Shown here: in pieces, positions 7,228-17,400 of the stretch
Layout of the letters: each line of letters starts with the position of its first letter
Numbering within the stretch: the stretch's first letter is position 1
IMG/VR virus record: IMGVR_UViG_3300030104_007686
Location: 1 to 41,700 of that record
Source of the DNA: a virus
Length of the DNA stretch: 41,700 nucleotides
Strand: one strand, 5' to 3'
Position numbers and translations under genes: made by a program
The notes under the pieces: generated by a model
Seen by the model: only the letters and a program-made list of their open reading frames with translations
What the model was told of the DNA's origin: nothing
Databases searched by the model: none

Positions 7228-7625
7228 CAGAAGTACGAAAGCTGCTTGAGCGCTATGTACGCGAGTCCACTCAAAAATTAGATGTAAGTAAGTACATTGC
7301 ACTCTGTGAACAGTTAGGGCAAGAGCCAGATCCTGATAAAATGCCACTGGATGCTTCAGCGTTTCCGTATGAAGTACAGGTGGCATTTTTTATGTTTGAT
7401 CTTCTATCGGATAGATGGGATGGAATGTCGGGTATGTACTTAGGAAAGGACTGGTCTGCAGCCCATTTCCTATGTGAAGTATATAAGTTAGAAGATATTC
7501 CTACTATAATTTATTTTGCAAAAGTGTACGAAAATATAGTGGTATCGGCCAGATCCGAAGAGCTTGCTCGTAAGCAAAAGCAACGAGAACAACAAGCTAA
7601 AATGAAGGCGAATATTAGTGGCTAA
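6805..7625 (+). CDS. Frameshifted tail assembly chaperone (lambda GT analogue)
   Basis: If ribosomes slip by -1 at 7206-7212, 136 codons of the upstream frame join 137 codons of the frame beginning with TAC at 7212 and ending at TAA 7623-7625, giving about 273 residues. The second part has no good start of its own: its first ATG is at 7341, mid-domain, while the frame is open and protein-like from 7203 onwards (WRQVAEVRKLLERYV). Lambda and most long-tailed phages make GT in this way; the T part binds tube subunits. The end overlaps the tape measure start by 8 bases. The slippage itself is inferred from heptamer, frame and position. Confidence 0.75.
7206..7212 (+). other. -1 programmed ribosomal frameshift heptamer
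   Basis: A AAT TTT in the chaperone reading frame has the X XXY YYZ form, so both tRNAs can re-pair on AAA TTT after a one-base backward slip. It lies 12 bases before the zero-frame stop. A short possible stem (AGCAG 7226-7230 with CTGCT 7242-7246) lies downstream but is weak. Confidence 0.72.
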
Positions 7626-10600
7626 GCGTAAAGTACTTGTTGATGTAATAGTTGATGATAAAGGCACAACCAAAAAGATGGCCGTATCTCAGCGCCAGCT
7701 TAAGGGTGCTATGGATGGAACGGCCGCTTCTGCAACAAATGCCAGAAAGCAAATAAGAGGTGCAGCACAGACTGCAAGTGCAAGTGGCAAGCAATTTGCC
7801 GCATTAGCTTCCGGTACAGGAGGTTTAGTAGGTGCATATGCAACTCTTGCTGCACAAATCTTTGCTGTAACCGCTGCTTTTAACTTTCTAAAATCAGCAG
7901 GCTCTCTCAAGCTTCTACAGGAAGGACAGCTTGCATATACTTCTGCAGTTGGTACTTCTATGAAGGCTTTAACTACAGATATTCAAGCAGCTACAGGTGC
8001 ACAGTTAAGCTTTCAAGAAGCCGCCCAAGCAGCCGCCATAGGAACTGCTGCGGGTCTAGACCCCCAGCAAATAACAGCTCTAGGCAAAGCCGCAAAAGAT
8101 ACCTCCACAATATTAGGAAGAGACTTAACAGATTCATTTAATCGTTTAGTTCGTGGTGTAACAAAAGCAGAACCAGAACTCTTAGATGAACTTGGTATTA
8201 TTCTTCGTCTTGAAACCGCTCAACGGAACTATAAAAGGTCTCTTAAAATAACGGGTGAATTAAATGCTTTTCAAAGAAGTCAGGCCGTAACAGCGGAAGT
8301 ATTAGCACAGGTAGAAGAAAAATATGCTAAGGTTTTAGCGGTTACAGGCGCTAGTGAGAATGAATTTCAAAAACTAGGAAAAGCTTTCGATGATATAGTA
8401 AATAGCATACGAGAATTTTCCGTAAGTTTTCTTACACCAGTCGCACAAGTACTAGCAGAGTATCCTGCTTTGATTGCGGCAGCTTTCGCCCCGTTCACTA
8501 TTCAAATTTTAAGAAGTGCTTTACCGTCACTAGCTGGACTTTCTACTTCTTTAGAAAAAGTAGCAACTACAGCTAAAAAGAGTTATGCAAAAGCAAATTT
8601 AGATCAGAAAAAATATTTCAAAGACTTAGACAAGTTACGAGCAAGTCCAAAAGCACAACTTCAATTAAAAAAATCAGTAGATGATGAAATGAAAGCTAAC
8701 TTAAAGAAAGTTAAGCTAAATAAAAGATCTCTTTTGCAAAAGCTACGAGATGGGGATCAGCTGAGTGCTAGACAGCTTGCAAAGATAAAGCAAAATTTAG
8801 ATAAAGAAGTACGCGGATATAAGATAAAAGATGCTAAGGTTTTAGCAAATCTAAAAATTCATTTGAAAAAATATGAAATGCTAAACAAAGCTTCTGCAGG
8901 TGTAGTTACTACTGTATGGACTAGAACAGGAGCAGTAATTGGAGCAGCAACAGCTGCAGGTGTAGCTACAGCAAAACTTTCTCTTGCATCTCTTGCTGCG
9001 TTTGGGGCAAAAGTAGGAGCTTTTCTTGCAGGAGCACTAAGTATTCTTAGCTGGATTGGAATAATTGCAGCTATTGGCGGTCTTGTCTACGCTTTTGTTC
9101 GAGGCGGAAAAGTTATTGAAGAGACTACAAATAAGTTTGACCACTTAATTGAAAAGGAAAAAACCTTAAGCCAAGAAACAGATAAGTTTATTGAAACTCA
9201 AAATATTTTATTCGATACCTTTGAGACAGGAAATAGACAACTAGAAGCTTACGGTAAGCGTCTTGGAAATATAAGTAGTGGTAGCTTAAAAGCTATGTTA
9301 AATCAGGCGTCTCTCAATATTGCTTTTGAGGGGTTTGCAGAATCTATAGAAAAAGCAAATGCAGCTATTACTGAATATGAAAGTCAATTAAAAGTATTAG
9401 AGGACCAAGCTGCGGATCCTGTGAACTTTGGTGGTATAGGACCGCACGCTTCCGTGAGTGTAGCTGGGACAAATGCTGCAGCTACTGTGAAGGCGCAGGA
9501 GGATTTAGAAGCCGCTGTTGCTGCATCGGGGCGAACTTTCTTTGAATATGCACAAACACAAGAAGATATAGATTCTGCAACAAAATCTGCACTTGCAACA
9601 CTAGGTCGGGAGAGATTGGAGTATCAGGGACTAACAACTGCAGGGGAACGACAAAATAAAGTTGCTATTGCATATGTAGATATTCTGGATAAACTAGCAA
9701 AAGGCCAGCGAGTCGATTTAGCAGCATTATTCCAGAAAAGAGAAAAAATGATAGAGCTTTCTAATACTATGACAGCGTTAAATCGTGCTACTGACGAAAA
9801 TATTAAAAAGAATACTCAGCTTCGTTTTAAACAATTTCCTCTTACTGAAATAGATGCATTTATTACAGCTCTAATACAAGAAGAACAGCAGATGAGAGCA
9901 GTAATTAAGACTCAAGAGCAGGGTGCAGATGCTCAACAAGCGTCAAGATTGAAAGCCATTCAAACTGATCGAAATTTTATGGTAAATGCTGCAACAGCAG
10001 AATTTGAAACAAAAAAAGCCACATTAGTTATTCAAACTCAAGAAGCAAGACTTCTTGCTGGAAAAACAAAATTATTACAAGCAGAGATCAAATCTAGTGC
10101 TCAAATTGCAAAAAATCAAGTAAAAATGTTTGATGCAGAACAGAAAATACGAAGAGGCAGAGAGTTGATTGCTGAGAGAAGAGCAGAGGCACTAGAGCTA
10201 CAAAAAAACGGAACAAAAGAAGAAAAGCTTGCAGCAACATTAGAACTTGATAGCTTAGATGCTCGAGAGCGGGGTATCTCTCTAGAGGAAAATAGGTTAC
10301 TTTTCTTACGAGCACAAACAGACGAACTACAACGACAGCAAAATCAAATTGAACAACTAAAAGATGCTGCAGCACAAGCATTTGAAACAAATTTGAATCA
10401 AGGAATAAATAGTCTTATAAAAGGCACTAAGAACTTCGCACAAGCATTGAGAGATCTAGCAAAAGGAGTATTAGAGAGTGTTGCAGATACTCTTTCTAAG
10501 CAAATGACAACAAATATAATGAAAAAGCTTACAGGACAAAAAGATCCCTCGGAGCAGATGGCAGCTGCTATAAGAAACTCTACAGGTGTAGGTGCTGTAA

Positions 10601-11439
10601 CCCTACGCACAGCAATGGTAACGGGCGGCGACCACGCAGCTCGAGTAATTGCTGCAGCAATTAGTGGACGACCCCCGCAGCAGGGGCCTCCGCCTCCTCC
10701 AGGCACTGGAATAACGCCAGCATCTGGAGCGGCGCCATTATCCAGTAAAGAAAAAATACCATTTCTTGAAAGACTTCTTGGTAAAAAAGTAGACATAGAG
10801 CCGAACCCAAATATAGGTGTAGTTAGTGTTACTAATAAGGGTACTCCTGTAGTAAAAGACCCCGGAACAAAAAGAGTGGGCGGAACATTTGGTCCATTTT
10901 TAAATGACTTCGCAGCAATTTTTGATAAGAATAGTGGTGAAGGGGGCTTCCTAGGTAAATTAGGAAAAGCTTTTATGAGCGGAGCAAGCGGCTTTGGTAG
11001 TCTATTTTCAGATCTTATCGGAAGTATTGGTACAGGTGGAAATGCGGGTACAGGTCTCTTTGGGTTTATAAGTGGTCTTTTTGGAGGGGGTGGTACAGCG
11101 CGATATGGTATGAAGCCTATGGGTTATGCTACTGGCGGTATTGCAAGAGGCCCCCAAGCTGGATATCCTGCAATGTTGCATGGAAATGAAGCAGTAGTAC
11201 CTCTTCCAAGCGGTGGAAAGATACCTGTAGAAATGAAATCAGGTGGACCAGCTACTACAAATAATGTTGGTGTAACTGTAAATGTTTCTGGAGAAGGTGC
11301 AACCAGTAATGTATCTGGAGATCCAGGACAAGGTGAAGCTCTTGGACGCGCCATTTCATCAGCAGTTCAAGAAGAGCTACATAGACAAAGACGTCCGGGC
11401 GGTATATTAAGTCCATACGGAGCGGCTGGAGGAATTTAA
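7618..11439 (+). CDS. Tail tape measure protein (lambda H analogue)
   Basis: A 1273-residue product starting at GTG 7618 inside the end of the chaperone frame. It is long, alanine-rich and helical, as expected for the rod that fixes tail length and enters the cell at ejection. Features: an N-terminal helical part with a GTGGLVGAYATLAAQIFAVT segment; a long hydrophobic stretch at about 442-496, probably membrane-inserting; extended coiled coil at about 780-930; a proline-rich stretch near 1020; and a glycine-rich C-terminus with YATGGIARGPQAGYPAMLHG followed by an EAVVPLP motif at about 1170-1200, common to many tape measures. At about 0.15 nm per residue the tail would be near 190 nm. It is the longest gene of the tail block except J, as expected. 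Confidence 0.92.
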   Translation: MAKRKVLVDVIVDDKGTTKKMAVSQRQLKGAMDGTAASATNARKQIRGAAQTASASGKQFAALASGTGGLVGAYATLAAQIFAVTAAFNFLKSAGSLKLLQEGQLAYTSAVGTSMKALTTDIQAATGAQLSFQEAAQAAAIGTAAGLDPQQITALGKAAKDTSTILGRDLTDSFNRLVRGVTKAEPELLDELGIILRLETAQRNYKRSLKITGELNAFQRSQAVTAEVLAQVEEKYAKVLAVTGASENEFQKLGKAFDDIVNSIREFSVSFLTPVAQVLAEYPALIAAAFAPFTIQILRSALPSLAGLSTSLEKVATTAKKSYAKANLDQKKYFKDLDKLRASPKAQLQLKKSVDDEMKANLKKVKLNKRSLLQKLRDGDQLSARQLAKIKQNLDKEVRGYKIKDAKVLANLKIHLKKYEMLNKASAGVVTTVWTRTGAVIGAATAAGVATAKLSLASLAAFGAKVGAFLAGALSILSWIGIIAAIGGLVYAFVRGGKVIEETTNKFDHLIEKEKTLSQETDKFIETQNILFDTFETGNRQLEAYGKRLGNISSGSLKAMLNQASLNIAFEGFAESIEKANAAITEYESQLKVLEDQAADPVNFGGIGPHASVSVAGTNAAATVKAQEDLEAAVAASGRTFFEYAQTQEDIDSATKSALATLGRERLEYQGLTTAGERQNKVAIAYVDILDKLAKGQRVDLAALFQKREKMIELSNTMTALNRATDENIKKNTQLRFKQFPLTEIDAFITALIQEEQQMRAVIKTQEQGADAQQASRLKAIQTDRNFMVNAATAEFETKKATLVIQTQEARLLAGKTKLLQAEIKSSAQIAKNQVKMFDAEQKIRRGRELIAERRAEALELQKNGTKEEKLAATLELDSLDARERGISLEENRLLFLRAQTDELQRQQNQIEQLKDAAAQAFETNLNQGINSLIKGTKNFAQALRDLAKGVLESVADTLSKQMTTNIMKKLTGQKDPSEQMAAAIRNSTGVGAVTLRTAMVTGGDHAARVIAAAISGRPPQQGPPPPPGTGITPASGAAPLSSKEKIPFLERLLGKKVDIEPNPNIGVVSVTNKGTPVVKDPGTKRVGGTFGPFLNDFAAIFDKNSGEGGFLGKLGKAFMSGASGFGSLFSDLIGSIGTGGNAGTGLFGFISGLFGGGGTARYGMKPMGYATGGIARGPQAGYPAMLHGNEAVVPLPSGGKIPVEMKSGGPATTNNVGVTVNVSGEGATSNVSGDPGQGEALGRAISSAVQEELHRQRRPGGILSPYGAAGGI

Positions 11440-11852
11440 TGGCACTCGGCTTTACAACATCAAGCGCTTTCGGAAGTCTAACTGTTCTTCCTGATAAAGG
11501 TATGACTCGACAAGCAACTCCTCAAGTTCGACGAGTAAACTTTGGAGATGGGTACGAGCAGCGTACTACTTTTGGTATAAATAGCGTAAAAGAAGAGTAT
11601 AACGTTGCTTTTAAAAATCGTACTCGAGGAGAAATAGAAAATATAGCTGGGTTTCTTAAAAGCTTAAAAGGAGTAACTTCTTTTGTTTTTACAGTTCCAG
11701 ACCATGCTTCTACTGAAGAAGTTACTGGTATTCTTGATAACACTACTGATGATGAAAAATCAATTCGTGTAGTGTGCGATAGTTTTTCAGAAAATTATCA
11801 GTATGAAAATTTTTATAGTCTAACCGCAAAATTCAGACGAGTTTATGAATGA
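11439..11852 (+). CDS. Minor tail protein M
   Basis: A 137-residue product. The ATG at 11439 overlaps the tape measure stop (TAATG). The N-terminal motif VNFGDGYEQRTTFG is the signature of lambda gpM-type minor tail proteins, which join the distal tail complex (gpL) to the tube. The rest is beta-rich, with a final LTAKFRRVYE strand. The order H-M-L-K-I-J of lambda is kept, which strengthens the call. The stop overlaps the next ATG by four bases (ATGA). Confidence 0.9.
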   Translation: MALGFTTSSAFGSLTVLPDKGMTRQATPQVRRVNFGDGYEQRTTFGINSVKEEYNVAFKNRTRGEIENIAGFLKSLKGVTSFVFTVPDHASTEEVTGILDNTTDDEKSIRVVCDSFSENYQYENFYSLTAKFRRVYE

Positions 11853-13036
11853 CAGCGATTGTTGAAAATGTACAGAAGCAGGGAATTGAATCCTCCATAA
11901 TTGTACTATATGATCTAGAGTATGCAGATAATACTTTTGCGTATTTTACTTCGGCTATAGATAATGATTTAACTTCTATACAGTTTAGAGATACTTCTGG
12001 AAGTATCAAAACATATACACCAATACCGATACAGCTAGAGGGGTTTGATATATCTTCAGACGGAGCTATTAGCCGCCCAAAAATGACAGTTGCAAATATA
12101 GAGAGCACTTTTAAAGATGCGTTGGGCGGTCTTGGTTTTGAAGACTTAATTGGAAGAAGAATTACACGAAGAACAACCCAGGAAAAATATTTGGCTGGAG
12201 AAGCGGGAGATAGTACTCCTCCTGTTGAATTTCCTTCCATAACTTATGTCATTGATAGAATTGCAAGTAAGTCCATACTTGGAGTAACTTTTGAACTAGC
12301 AGCGCCTTTCGACTTAGCAGGAATTAAACTTCCTAGAAGAGTTGTTATAGGAGGGGCCTGTCCCTGGAAATATCAAGGAGCTTCCTCAACTTTAGCAGAA
12401 GCGGATAAAGAAGGTGGATGCTCTTGGCGACTTGATAATAAAATAAATATTAGTGGTACTGACCATTTACTTGCTGTAAATGAAAGTGATGAAGTAATAG
12501 TAACTTTTTCTGCACTAAGCGGAGCCACAAATGCTTCCGGTCAGAGTAGCTTTACTAAAAATACTATTTATTTTACCGCCACAACACAGCAAAGATATGG
12601 GGGAGATGGAGTTATACTTCCAAGTATTAATAATGCAGATACTCGTCAATATTGGTTATGTGTCAGAAATACTTCAAGTGCCCCTGCAACTACAAATACC
12701 TCTTTTAGAAAACTAAGATATTATAAAGCATTTAGTTCGAGTGATCCTTACTATGGTTATGTAGATAAAGCATTCAATAGTATTATTTTGAAAGATGGGG
12801 AGTTTTGGAGAGTAAAAAGAACTTCAGTTGTAGGAGCAGGCCCTACAGGTACTGTAGTAGCTGAAAATAACTTTTGGACAGAAGCCGATAGATGTGGTAA
12901 ACAAATAACTTCTTGTAAACTTAGGTTTCAAGCAAAAGTACATCCTTCGATTACTGGTGCTTTTGATGCCTTACATGATAATACAAAGGCTTTGCCTTTT
13001 GGAGGATACCCGGGTGTCGTACAGCGAAGACGATAA
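11849..13036 (+). CDS. Minor tail protein L with four conserved cysteines and a large insertion
   Basis: A 395-residue product. The N-terminal part (LEGFDISSDGAISRPKMTVAN at about 63-83, then LIGRRITRRT) is characteristic of lambda gpL. Four cysteines stand where gpL binds a [4Fe-4S] cluster: Cys171 in ACPWKYQG, Cys191 in GGCSWR, Cys349 in DRCGKQ and Cys356 in TSCKLRF; the last pair keeps the C-x6-C spacing of lambda Cys205/Cys212. About 155 residues, mostly beta-strand and Ser/Thr-rich, separate the second and third cysteine, where lambda has about 22. This is probably an inserted domain, perhaps exposed at the tail tip. The protein lies between M and K. The end overlaps the K start by 23 bases. 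Confidence 0.88.
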   Translation: MTAIVENVQKQGIESSIIVLYDLEYADNTFAYFTSAIDNDLTSIQFRDTSGSIKTYTPIPIQLEGFDISSDGAISRPKMTVANIESTFKDALGGLGFEDLIGRRITRRTTQEKYLAGEAGDSTPPVEFPSITYVIDRIASKSILGVTFELAAPFDLAGIKLPRRVVIGGACPWKYQGASSTLAEADKEGGCSWRLDNKINISGTDHLLAVNESDEVIVTFSALSGATNASGQSSFTKNTIYFTATTQQRYGGDGVILPSINNADTRQYWLCVRNTSSAPATTNTSFRKLRYYKAFSSSDPYYGYVDKAFNSIILKDGEFWRVKRTSVVGAGPTGTVVAENNFWTEADRCGKQITSCKLRFQAKVHPSITGAFDALHDNTKALPFGGYPGVVQRRR

Positions 13037-13712
13037 AGAAATACTCAAATATTTTCTAGATAAATATCCGGAAGAAGGATGTGGAATATTACAAAATAAA
13101 AAAGGAAAACTAGTCTGGGTTCCTTCAACAAATGAGGCAGAAGACCCAGAGGAAAATTTTGTAATAAATAGCGATGACTATTTACGAGCAAGTTTAACGG
13201 GAGATATATACGCAGTAGTTCATAGCCACCCAGATGCATCAGCAGAGTTGAGCGATGCAGATAAAAAGGCAAGTGATTATTTAGGCGTTAAATATATTGT
13301 TTACTCAATACCCGAAGGGGAGAAGGTAGAGTATACTCCTAGAAAAGAATCTCTACTTGGAAGAAAGTATGAGTTTGGTAAAAATGACTGTTATGTTCTG
13401 GCAAGAGACTTTTATAAAGAAAACTTTAATATTACTCTGCCTATAATACAGTTTAAGGACGATTGGTGGGAAGAAGGCTTAAATTATTTTGATGATTTAT
13501 TTGAAGAGTTCGGGTTTGTAGAGGTAGATCAGCCTCAGTTTGGAGATTTGGTGTTTTTTAAAGTATTTAATCATGTACCAAATCATTGTGGAATTTATTT
13601 AGAAGAAGACATTTTTATGCACCATGCGATTGATAGACTTTCTTGTAGAGAGAGTTTATACCCTTTGTGGATAAAGAAAGTTTCAAGGTATGTTAGATAT
13701 GCAAAAAGTTAA
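13014..13712 (+). CDS. Tail assembly protein K: JAMM protease plus NlpC/P60 peptidase
   Basis: A 232-residue product. GTG 13014 is chosen because GGAGG at 13001-13005 lies 8 bases upstream; the upstream ATG at 12957 would be deep within the L gene. Residues 1-100 are a JAB/MPN domain with Glu20/21, His70 and His72 in VVHSHP, and Ser80/Asp83 in the SDAD element, the zinc ligands of JAMM peptidases. Residues 115-232 are an NlpC/P60 domain with the likely nucleophile Cys126 (NDCYVLARDFY), the GDLVFF strand and His191 (NHCGIYL). Lambda gpK has the same two domains and is needed for tail tip assembly; a peptidoglycan-cutting role at entry is possible. All key residues are present, so both domains look active. 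Confidence 0.9.
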   Translation: MSYSEDDKEILKYFLDKYPEEGCGILQNKKGKLVWVPSTNEAEDPEENFVINSDDYLRASLTGDIYAVVHSHPDASAELSDADKKASDYLGVKYIVYSIPEGEKVEYTPRKESLLGRKYEFGKNDCYVLARDFYKENFNITLPIIQFKDDWWEEGLNYFDDLFEEFGFVEVDQPQFGDLVFFKVFNHVPNHCGIYLEEDIFMHHAIDRLSCRESLYPLWIKKVSRYVRYAKS

Positions 13713-14451
13713 GTTAGTAGGAGAAATATCTAAGTTTGGTAGTACTTGGGAAACCGAGTGCAGTAACATTCGTGATATATTCAAACTTATTGATTGTCAG
13801 ACTAAAGGGTTTCGTAAGCATATTTTAGATGCGGCAGATGCTGGTATCGGATATGAGATAAAGAGAGGAAAAGATTACCTTGAACATGAAGAAGAACTAC
13901 TACTTTCTCTAAATAAAGAAGACATAATTATTACGGAAGTACCTTCCGGATCAAAAGGCGGTGGTGGAAAAATACTTGCAGCAGTAGCAATTATTGCTGT
14001 AGTTGCAGCTACCGGAGGTTTTGGAGCACAAGGATATGCGGTTACTATGGGTACTGGATCAGCTGCGGGTACTGTTACGGGTTTAAACCTTACTGGTCAG
14101 TTATTAGTAGGGCTTGCAACAAACTTAGCTTTATCTGGACTTTCTCAGCTTATGGCTCCCGGTCCAGAAACAGACTCAAAGCAAGAAGAGGGATACCTTT
14201 TTCAAGGACCACAAAATAATATGCAACAAGGATTGCCAGTACCTGTTTGTTATGGAGAGCTTCTTGTTGGAGGAGCCCCTATGAGTACATCTTTTAGACC
14301 AGAAATTGCAAGCGGCTACGGCAGAGGCAGAGGACGAAATATTAGTCCATATAGCTTTGGAGGATATTATAACCCTTACAGTTCTTTTCTGAATACAGAT
14401 ATTGGACTAGCAATGGCATCCGATACGAATGAATTTGAGGTAGTTGCATGA
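13699..14451 (+). CDS. Tail assembly protein I
   Basis: A 250-residue product. ATG 13699 (MQKVKLVGEISKFG) is preferred over ATG 13690 because AAGG at 13685-13688 is well spaced only for the later codon. The first 80 residues have the ubiquitin-like pattern of lambda gpI (VKLVGEI at the start, then ADAGIGYEIKRG, then EDIIITEVPSGS). A glycine stretch follows and then a hydrophobic segment at about 91-108 (KILAAVAIIAVVAATGGF), as in gpI, which is not found in mature virions but is needed for tip assembly. The C-terminal part, with QGLPVPVCYGELLVGG and a Gly/Arg/Tyr-rich end, is also usual for the family. The stop overlaps the J start (ATGA). Confidence 0.88.
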   Translation: MQKVKLVGEISKFGSTWETECSNIRDIFKLIDCQTKGFRKHILDAADAGIGYEIKRGKDYLEHEEELLLSLNKEDIIITEVPSGSKGGGGKILAAVAIIAVVAATGGFGAQGYAVTMGTGSAAGTVTGLNLTGQLLVGLATNLALSGLSQLMAPGPETDSKQEEGYLFQGPQNNMQQGLPVPVCYGELLVGGAPMSTSFRPEIASGYGRGRGRNISPYSFGGYYNPYSSFLNTDIGLAMASDTNEFEVVA

Positions 14452-17400
14452 CAATAGGAACTTTTGAAAAACAGAGAGCAATTATATATGATTTAATTGC
14501 CGCTGGAGAAATACAGGGCGTAGTTGGCGGTCTTGGAGGAGTATATCTAAATGACACTGCAATAGTAGACGGCGGTACTATGCAAGAGTTCCAGCCTCTT
14601 CAGGGCATAGTAACAGTAAGTGGCACTAGCGTAACTAATGCGACAGCAGTAGGTGGAGGTAATTTATTTGCTGGATTAAGCACTTCAGAACTAGTTGCTA
14701 ATCCAAGATATATTCAGATTAAAGGAGCAGGAAAAACTTCAACTCTTGCTTCTAATATGAATGTAAACTCAAATGTTTTAATTTCATCCGCAAATAGTAT
14801 GTTTACTACGAGTATGATCCAGCCTATTGATGAGGATGATTCTTCCGGCCCCGGCAACGGGTATGATGCTCCAGTAGCTTTCTTGGTAAGAATACCAGGA
14901 GCCAGCGCTACGGGAGGAGTATATCAAGGTATACTTATAAATGTAGGAAATAGTGGAAGTGGCTCAGGAAATCGTGCAACTCTTTCTCCTCCTATAGGTA
15001 AAGCTGTTTCTGCAGGGACTACTTTTGAGATAGATTATGTTGCAAAAATAACAGCAATAAATTCTGCCAATTCTTGTACTATAGCCTCTGCAGCTACACG
15101 CTCTGCAACTGCAGTTAGTGCAAAAGTTAGCGGTGCTGTTCACTCAAGTGGCAGTCTTTCCTCTGGAAGAAGCAAGAGAAACTATGAAAGTGCTTCTGTA
15201 TCGTTTTATAGAGGAACTCGAAATCAACCAGCACATACTGCACCTGGATCAACTGCTGCAGCAACTTACACTCTTGGGCCGAACTTCGATCTAAAATGGC
15301 ATACTTCTCAAGATAGTTCTGGAGGACAATCAACCTACTTTATTACTGGGGATAGTTTTTCTATGTCTCAGAACTCAAAGCAGGAGACTGATAGAGTAAA
15401 AATAAACTTAGAGTTTCCTGGAGGTCTTTCATTTACCTCAGAATCTGGTAATAAGCACACTGCTTATGCAGAGTTTCAGATTACTTTAGAGTATAAATCG
15501 GATGCGAGCGATTCTGATTTTACAAAAGAGTTAATGATTGGAAGAAACTATGGTGGAACTGATTTTATTTCAAGTGTTCCAGCTTGGAATCAGCTCATGG
15601 AAACTCAAAGGGATGTTTTATATGGCGGATCTGGCACTAGATCTAGTAATGGTGTAATTTCCAAGAAGAATCAAAAAGTAGCTTTTATAAAAGAGTATGA
15701 TATAGATCTAAAACCTTTTCAACCCATGGCAGACTGGCGTATTGGTATAAAAAGATTAAGTCCCGATTCTTCAAAGGACTATACATTTGAAAAACATACT
15801 GTAGTTGCTCCTACCCGAGTAAAAACGGTAGAAGCAATTATCGAAGAAAGACTAAGCTATCCTATGTCTGCTTACAGTGTTGTTCAATTTTCCGCAGAAG
15901 ATTTTTCTTCCATACCAAAAAGAGCTTATCATATTAGAGGTAAAAAGATAAAAGTTCCCTCTAATTATCTTACAAGAGAAGAACTAGGTAGCAGCCAAGC
16001 AAAGTATACTAGAAATAAGACTAGCGGTGTAGATACAAATTCCTACGTCACCTGGGATGGAACTTTTAGAGGAGACGTTGGCTCTTCACATGTTGCTAAT
16101 AGATCAAAGGTATATACAAATAATCCTGCATGGATATTTTACGATATTCTTACAGATAAAGAGATAGGTCTTGGAAACTTTATAAAAGAGTCTGACATAG
16201 ATCACTTTTCTCTGTATCAAATTGCAAGACATTGTGACGAACTAGTACCAAATGAGCGGGGAGGCTTAGAGCCTCGCTTTGCCTGTAATGTTTATTTAGC
16301 ACGACAGGAAGATGCGTATAAAGTACTAAAAGATTTATCTTCTACTTTCCGTTCGATGATGTACTGGATAGATGGACAAATAGTACAAGTACAAGACGTA
16401 TTTAAAGAGCCTGTTTATACTTTTTCAAACGGAAATGTAAAGGATGGATTATTTGAGTATACTTTTACAGGTCAAAGATCTAGGGTTAATCAAGTAAATG
16501 TTACTTGGTCAAATCCCGAAGAATTATTTAAACAAACAGTCCTAACTATAGATGATACTGCAAATATTTTAGAGCAGAAAAAGGTTATCAGTAAGGATGT
16601 TGTGGCTTTTGGGTGTACTTCTGAAGGACAAGCAAAGCGTCTAGGAAAGTGGCATATGCTTACAGATACTCAGGAAACTGAGTTGGTAAGTTTTACTACC
16701 GGAATAAACGCATCTTTTTTGCGCCCAGGAGACCATATAAATGTACAAGATCATTATGCAGATAGTATTATTGCAAGCGGTAGAGTTTCATCAGCATCAA
16801 ATACTACTTCAATAGTACTCGATCGAGATGTTGCAGTAACGGGGTATGACCACGGTTCAGGCACAGCAGCAGATGCCAGTCATATACTATATTTAATTTA
16901 TCCTGATTCTGGCACTTATTTAAATCAAGCAGAACAAGTAGTAATAAATAGTGTAACGTACAAGAGAGGTTCTCTCATACTAGGAGATGCTAGTGGCAAT
17001 CCAATTACTTCTGAAGCAGCTGCAGCTAATTTAGTCGATGATAGCGGCAATTCAGTAGTAGCACAGTTTTCTTCAAATACTCGCATTGAAAAAGTAAAGA
17101 TTGGAAATACTAGTGCGGGTACGGGAAATGTAACTCTTCCTGCAGCATTAACAGTTTATTTAGGACTAACTTCTGTTCCTAATTCTGAAGTAATTTGGGC
17201 AATTGGTCCAGAATTAGAGCTTGAGAACTCTGACATAAAGCAGTTCAGAGTTTTAGCAATTGATGAAGAAAAAGAAGCAGCTTCTTATAAAATCAGTGCA
17301 GGGCTTGTTGCAACCGATAAATACGAAGAACTGGAAGTTAGTAGACCTGTTTATATTCCTGATTATTCCTCTTTTTCTGGGGCAGCGACAGAAGTACCTC

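Noticed and set aside
7341-7625. Separate gene starting at ATG 7341
   Set aside because: The frame is open and protein-like well upstream of this ATG and is joined to the chaperone frame by a -1 slippery heptamer, so it is better explained as the GT extension.
12957-13013. Longer N-terminus for protein K from ATG 12957
   Set aside because: The extra residues lie within the L gene and do not resemble the family, while GTG 13014 has GGAGG at the right distance and starts at the JAB domain.
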